DNA from: Elusimicrobiota bacterium
Lineage (GTDB): Bacteria > CG03 > SLGR01 > JAGXOG01
Reading direction: 5' to 3'
DNA length: 9,659 nt
Assembly: GCA_027858455.1 (NCBI GenBank)
Contig: JAQICQ010000127.1
Span: 1-9,659, forward strand
How positions within the stretch are numbered: the stretch's first letter is position 1; the number at the start of each line of letters is the position of its first letter. Below are positions 9,001-9,659 of the stretch, in pieces. The notes beneath the pieces are model-generated. The model had not been told where the DNA came from and did no database searches. It worked only from the letters and a program-made list of their open reading frames with translations. Position numbers and translations under genes: made by a program.

Positions 9001-9659
9001 GGTCTATTTCGGCAGGATTTACGGTCTGGCTCTGCTGACCCCAGCCCCATGTATCTCCCGGAGCTCCCGTTCCCGTTACATCAATTCTCGGGTTGCCTCT
9101 TTGATTATCACTATAGCTAAAGACAGCTTCATAAGTGCCGGTTGATATTTCCATTACCGGCTGAGCGTCAGGAGCCCACGGACCTCCCTGCCAAGACCAT
9201 TCAGTGCCTACATAGTTAAAAGTTCCTTTGTTTGTAACAAAAGCGCACCATGCAGAATCCGAATTAAGTTCAAGCGTCTCTGTCTTTGAGACCGGCTTAT
9301 CATTATAATATTCATCCTGTGTGTGAACAATTATATCCTGGGTCGTTGTTCCCGCATCAAGCACCCTCGAAGGAGTAGCAAATTCTATACGGGATACCGA
9401 ATCTGGATTAACCCTGACTCCGAATTCAGCTTCGCCGAAAGGCGCCGTCGGGTCGCCGTTACCGGGAAGCCCCGCATCTATAAGTATAGTATGCGATGAC
9501 AAAATTATCTCATTCCAGGAAGCTTTCTGTTCGTAATAATAAAATCTTGCTGTAGTCTCACCGGCGGCTATAGTTACATCCTGGCGGTATTTGGAATCGC
9601 CATTTGTATCTTCCAGGGGCAAACCGGGGCTTTCGTTATCGTATTCATAGAAGATATGG
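2705..9659 (-). CDS. Giant multidomain secreted/surface repeat protein with FlgD-Ig-like C-terminal domain (5' end outside window)
   Basis: The frame is open from the right edge (first whole codon 9658-9656, His) to the TAA at 2705-2707: 2,317 residues with no frameshift. An internal TTG at 9622 can be read as a start but the frame continues upstream with the same beta-sandwich character (HIFYEYDNESPG), so the real start is outside. Order of domains: the end of an unseen domain; four Ig-like domains (about 9391-7898); eight tandem modules of about 150-187 residues (about 7846-3698); two fibronectin-III-like domains (3691-3029); and a FlgD-Ig-like C-terminal domain (3016-2705). There is no catalytic motif that I recognise. 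Only five cysteines occur, and composition is rich in D, T, S and N, as in calcium-bound extracellular proteins. It is probably a stalk, adhesin or sheath protein exported through the outer membrane. The next gene on the strand encodes a PorV-like barrel, the partner expected if the C-terminal domain is a type IX-like signal. Architecture is clear; function is not. Confidence 0.9.
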   Translation of the reverse strand, partial: HIFYEYDNESPGLPLEDTNGDSKYRQDVTIAAGETTARFYYYEQKASWNEIILSSHTILIDAGLPGNGDPTAPFGEAEFGVRVNPDSVSRIEFATPSRVLDAGTTTQDIIVHTQDEYYNDKPVSKTETLELNSDSAWCAFVTNKGTFNYVGTEWSWQGGPWAPDAQPVMEISTGTYEAVFSYSDNQRGNPRIDVTGTGAPGDTWGWGQQSQTVNPAEIDHLSFESDAYTSANPLEAGATSWALKVQTQDKFNNKSEVEQTEAINLLLTGADGSVYIFSTTISPWVEAGKIYIATSTAEAYFYARIFKAGTWELKASRETGGWSPATQDIEVRGGQITQLVINSEPRNIIVDYSGYEVYGSTNYLIEVQTQDQYGNMSAVGSKVNLSLWSDSIESDFSNDSVNWGINIVSISSGSYATQFYYKDKISADINLYVDENPSMGWTQATQPISVYPSDAASFNVIHDGEASVYVPEEIIVTAVDIYGNFADGHPDEYNPYGSSSTWKYYVSKASVTPSSIGHPAGKEPTINYPVWNFQDSLDDGNPGRADLQLTDTVVTDEPDVPKIDITVTDISSGALSGVSDEIIVTGALVKPYSDPETGDRVAPANIYQDRQNVLMERLDIKTNYSTATWYSMRVDLGGEVSDEEIPVVRIWKDGDGDAVFTHPDPAFPNNGIDNDSSPDILLSSGVFVGGYSELDLTQQLGYPQTVSETPGYYFITVDCWEYAEPEQKMKLYWDKTYFSQTGRWSPVGAQVADNNFAIETPTVTVKTSPGDIIMYSDSIVEQTDTVKQGAEKVGFLKMEMTTTKYTIDWTEVNITLTGSNIIDGDIKNIRIYKDANANKTLESEADTLITSGADQFGTEIEGVAIIKLVNPNDLDQQRAQTITTSTQTYFVALTIDDSAQIGATVGLKIDSPDRLVARDENGENRVTLYHDKNKDGKQDPDEPDLFPAATENIEIQPTIDTLQIAKDSSLGNITQGAENRVMSILDLSADAHSIIWKGVRIDKTGTLSDKWVNAVKVWWYVSGSTDASGKPVVNTATDTPTGLSDKLISEGADVFSSSTTEMLFPEDKFQDLRTASKKYLITYDIDPFATEAEDIGLQAATSGYFNVGWPDIVSDAKIPVEVSPKTVVPYSDSILVEPSDATHLISDNQINQSDKDLPLIELEMTSDISYAAWKDNVSESKPALTLFNQGSALDSEITNIQLWYDSNNDGVLTTDADVVISTSNTFFDGVCKINITEENSQDILPVTKGYFLTVDISDLALPGHTVKLGINEAANFVVSSPDTVEETNLPFSTEEHNINASPRIVTVTPSDAAPVEEYQGKKDMLMETLKMQCDGFEVDWTGLLVFRTGNDAASDSDISAVKIYKDIQSSGTAGFSTLQPYKDILVSSGVFQDSSKLMAFDLQDGTQTVTTEPKYWFITYDIATDAMPGAKVGLRIANNSYFKVVYPHSVSEDNIPFETSRTEIMATVDTLLITPEDAGVGAVIQGDDDVMITSLNLETNQNAVIVTGIDVHRIGTGTDNDVATVKLYKDSDNNGYLEPASGGGNDELVSYGTDVFIDGVAELRFDATKYQSIGTAGQRYFLVYDIANLAEVGKTVGTRFLDETDFKFLAADDIVAPNNLPFQSSEAEVEEYADRITVIPVRDEDGKPPTPETVIQGEDDVVVDILKMTTRTPQIGDPEADALWSGVRLSVVGDNDDTDIEAVKIYRDANNNGVLETSKDELVSSGADTLSAGSVNIDFITPQNIGTAFRTFFIVCDIAIEAGPIHTVGTKFDSSSFFFVSSPNTVATFVNSNGNVDGDGNPLQDPDEPATFPLESSLATVEAMKISFKTEDIAPAGERQGVKGVPMAKFEIKVSSLTSAGADSEPTFNYVRVIKTGDLADSDIDAVNIYSDTDGDGQLDTVADELISAGDDTFSSGVVIVNISTENIITTSGRTFFLTYDLAAAAKVNSLVGGRIQENTNFWIDITPKQRIIEEDASPFFETSYLFIRHLYTPTTPVVKVQEWINSATTVKGSWKSMTNSSMGITHNMYMAAGSPWRDLGAVKTSSADDQYEYEANIETTIQGLSLRHGEVYMFYAKTASQDKDTNEVLWSLPGEASFTVDLNPPTSPGTPTPDQQRQNKVLLSYNVTWVDSADEVSATESGVMRYDIQERKDTSPVWKTVTYVPGNENSHWFENRPAGHFYYYRVRAQDNAGNWGEWSEVSDAAVTGLPEEAVSEVSNYPNPARFDLGDAKTRITYILNQDAEVEVYLYDMMGHLVKEWKFKKGMVGGKQGENHFDWLGINEIGTGVAKGGYILRIIVKSSEGTVEKTRKIGIVR
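3029..3691 (-). other. Two fibronectin type III-like domains
   Basis: The first (about 3691-3353) runs from TPTTPVVKVQEW to GEASFTVDLNPP and contains YMFYAKTASQDKD. The second (about 3352-3029) runs from TSPGTPTPD to WSEVSDAAVTG with the fibronectin-III signature HFYYYRVRAQDNAGNWGEWS. They form the usual spacer between the repeat region and the C-terminal domain in surface proteins of this type. Confidence 0.65.
3698..7846 (-). repeat. Eight tandem protein modules (about 150-187 residues each) with calcium-like loops
   Basis: Module starts, at the QG(x)xx(V/I) box, are about 7846, 7303, 6742, 6217, 5713, 5215, 4699 and 4150; the last ends near 3698. Each carries the same series: QG...(V/M)..L.M, then W.G(V/L).(V/I)..(T/G)G, then IY(K/R)D.(N/D)(N/D)(G).L....DEL(V/I)S.G, then a YF(L/I).YDI(A) strand, then G..VG.(R/K), then (F)..V.P..V...N(L/I)PF. 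The acidic loop is DTDGDGQLD in module 8 (3985-3959), DANNNGVLE in module 7 (from 4537), DSDNNGYLE in module 6 (from 5071), DSNNDGVL in module 4 (from 6046) and DGDGD in module 1 (from 7702). It is degraded in modules 3 and 5. Such loops resemble EF-hand, dockerin or thrombospondin-3 calcium sites set inside a beta-sandwich. I do not recognise the whole module as a named family. Confidence 0.75.
7898..9391 (-). repeat. Four diverged Ig-like domains with a 'TQDxYGN' signature
   Basis: The domains begin at about 9391, 9007, 8653 and 8296. Each starts (I)..(L/F).(I/F).S and soon has a shared box: HTQDEYYNDK, QTQDKFNNKS, QTQDQYGNMS and AVDIYGNFAD. The first three end with W(G/S/T)..(S/A)T(Q)..(I/V)V. 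Similar acidic Y-G-N strands occur in bacterial Ig-like (Big/invasin, filamin-like) repeats. They likely form a rigid rod extending from the cell. The fourth is longer and ends where the eight-module array begins. Confidence 0.6.

Overview
The window holds three protein genes, all on the minus strand, separated by one regulated leader. Moderate GC, surface proteins with a YPNP/FlgD-Ig-like C-terminus, a PorV-type barrel carrying TPRs and very long beta-sandwich repeat proteins suggest a Gram-negative (diderm) bacterium from a poorly cultivated lineage. Elusimicrobiota, Omnitrophota or a similar candidate phylum would fit, but I cannot fix the taxon from the sequence and this is inference.

Layout, in the direction of transcription (right to left). 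(1) 9659-2705: the C-terminal 2,317 residues of a giant secreted or surface protein whose start lies beyond the right edge. It has about four Ig-like domains, eight tandem modules of about 150-187 residues (most with a DxNxDG-type calcium-like loop), two fibronectin-III-like domains and a C-terminal FlgD-Ig-like domain opening with a YPNP motif. (2) 2704-2362: a non-coding stretch with a sigma70-like promoter (TTGACA, 17 bp, TATTAA) and a roughly 250-nt leader. The leader has a 5' hairpin, a compact GNRA-capped element with an ACGCAAAG motif that resembles the cyclic-di-GMP-I (GEMM) aptamer in its 5' half, a linker hairpin, and a strong intrinsic terminator directly before the next start codon. 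(3) 2361-775: an outer-membrane PorV/PorQ-type barrel fused to C-terminal TPRs. (4) 770-1: four bases later, a secreted, single-TM protein equivalent to only the C-terminal third of a flagellar M-ring FliF protein. It continues off the left edge.

Working picture (inference): the leader controls an operon of the PorV-TPR gene, the FliF-like gene and perhaps more genes downstream. The neighbouring giant protein looks like a cell-surface filament or adhesin that could be exported in a PorV-dependent, type IX-like way. A putative cyclic-di-GMP switch in front of a PorV-FliF-like operon would connect second-messenger signalling to a surface or envelope machine. The most unusual points are the minimal FliF-like protein in a non-flagellar context, the leader, and the eight-module repeat family.
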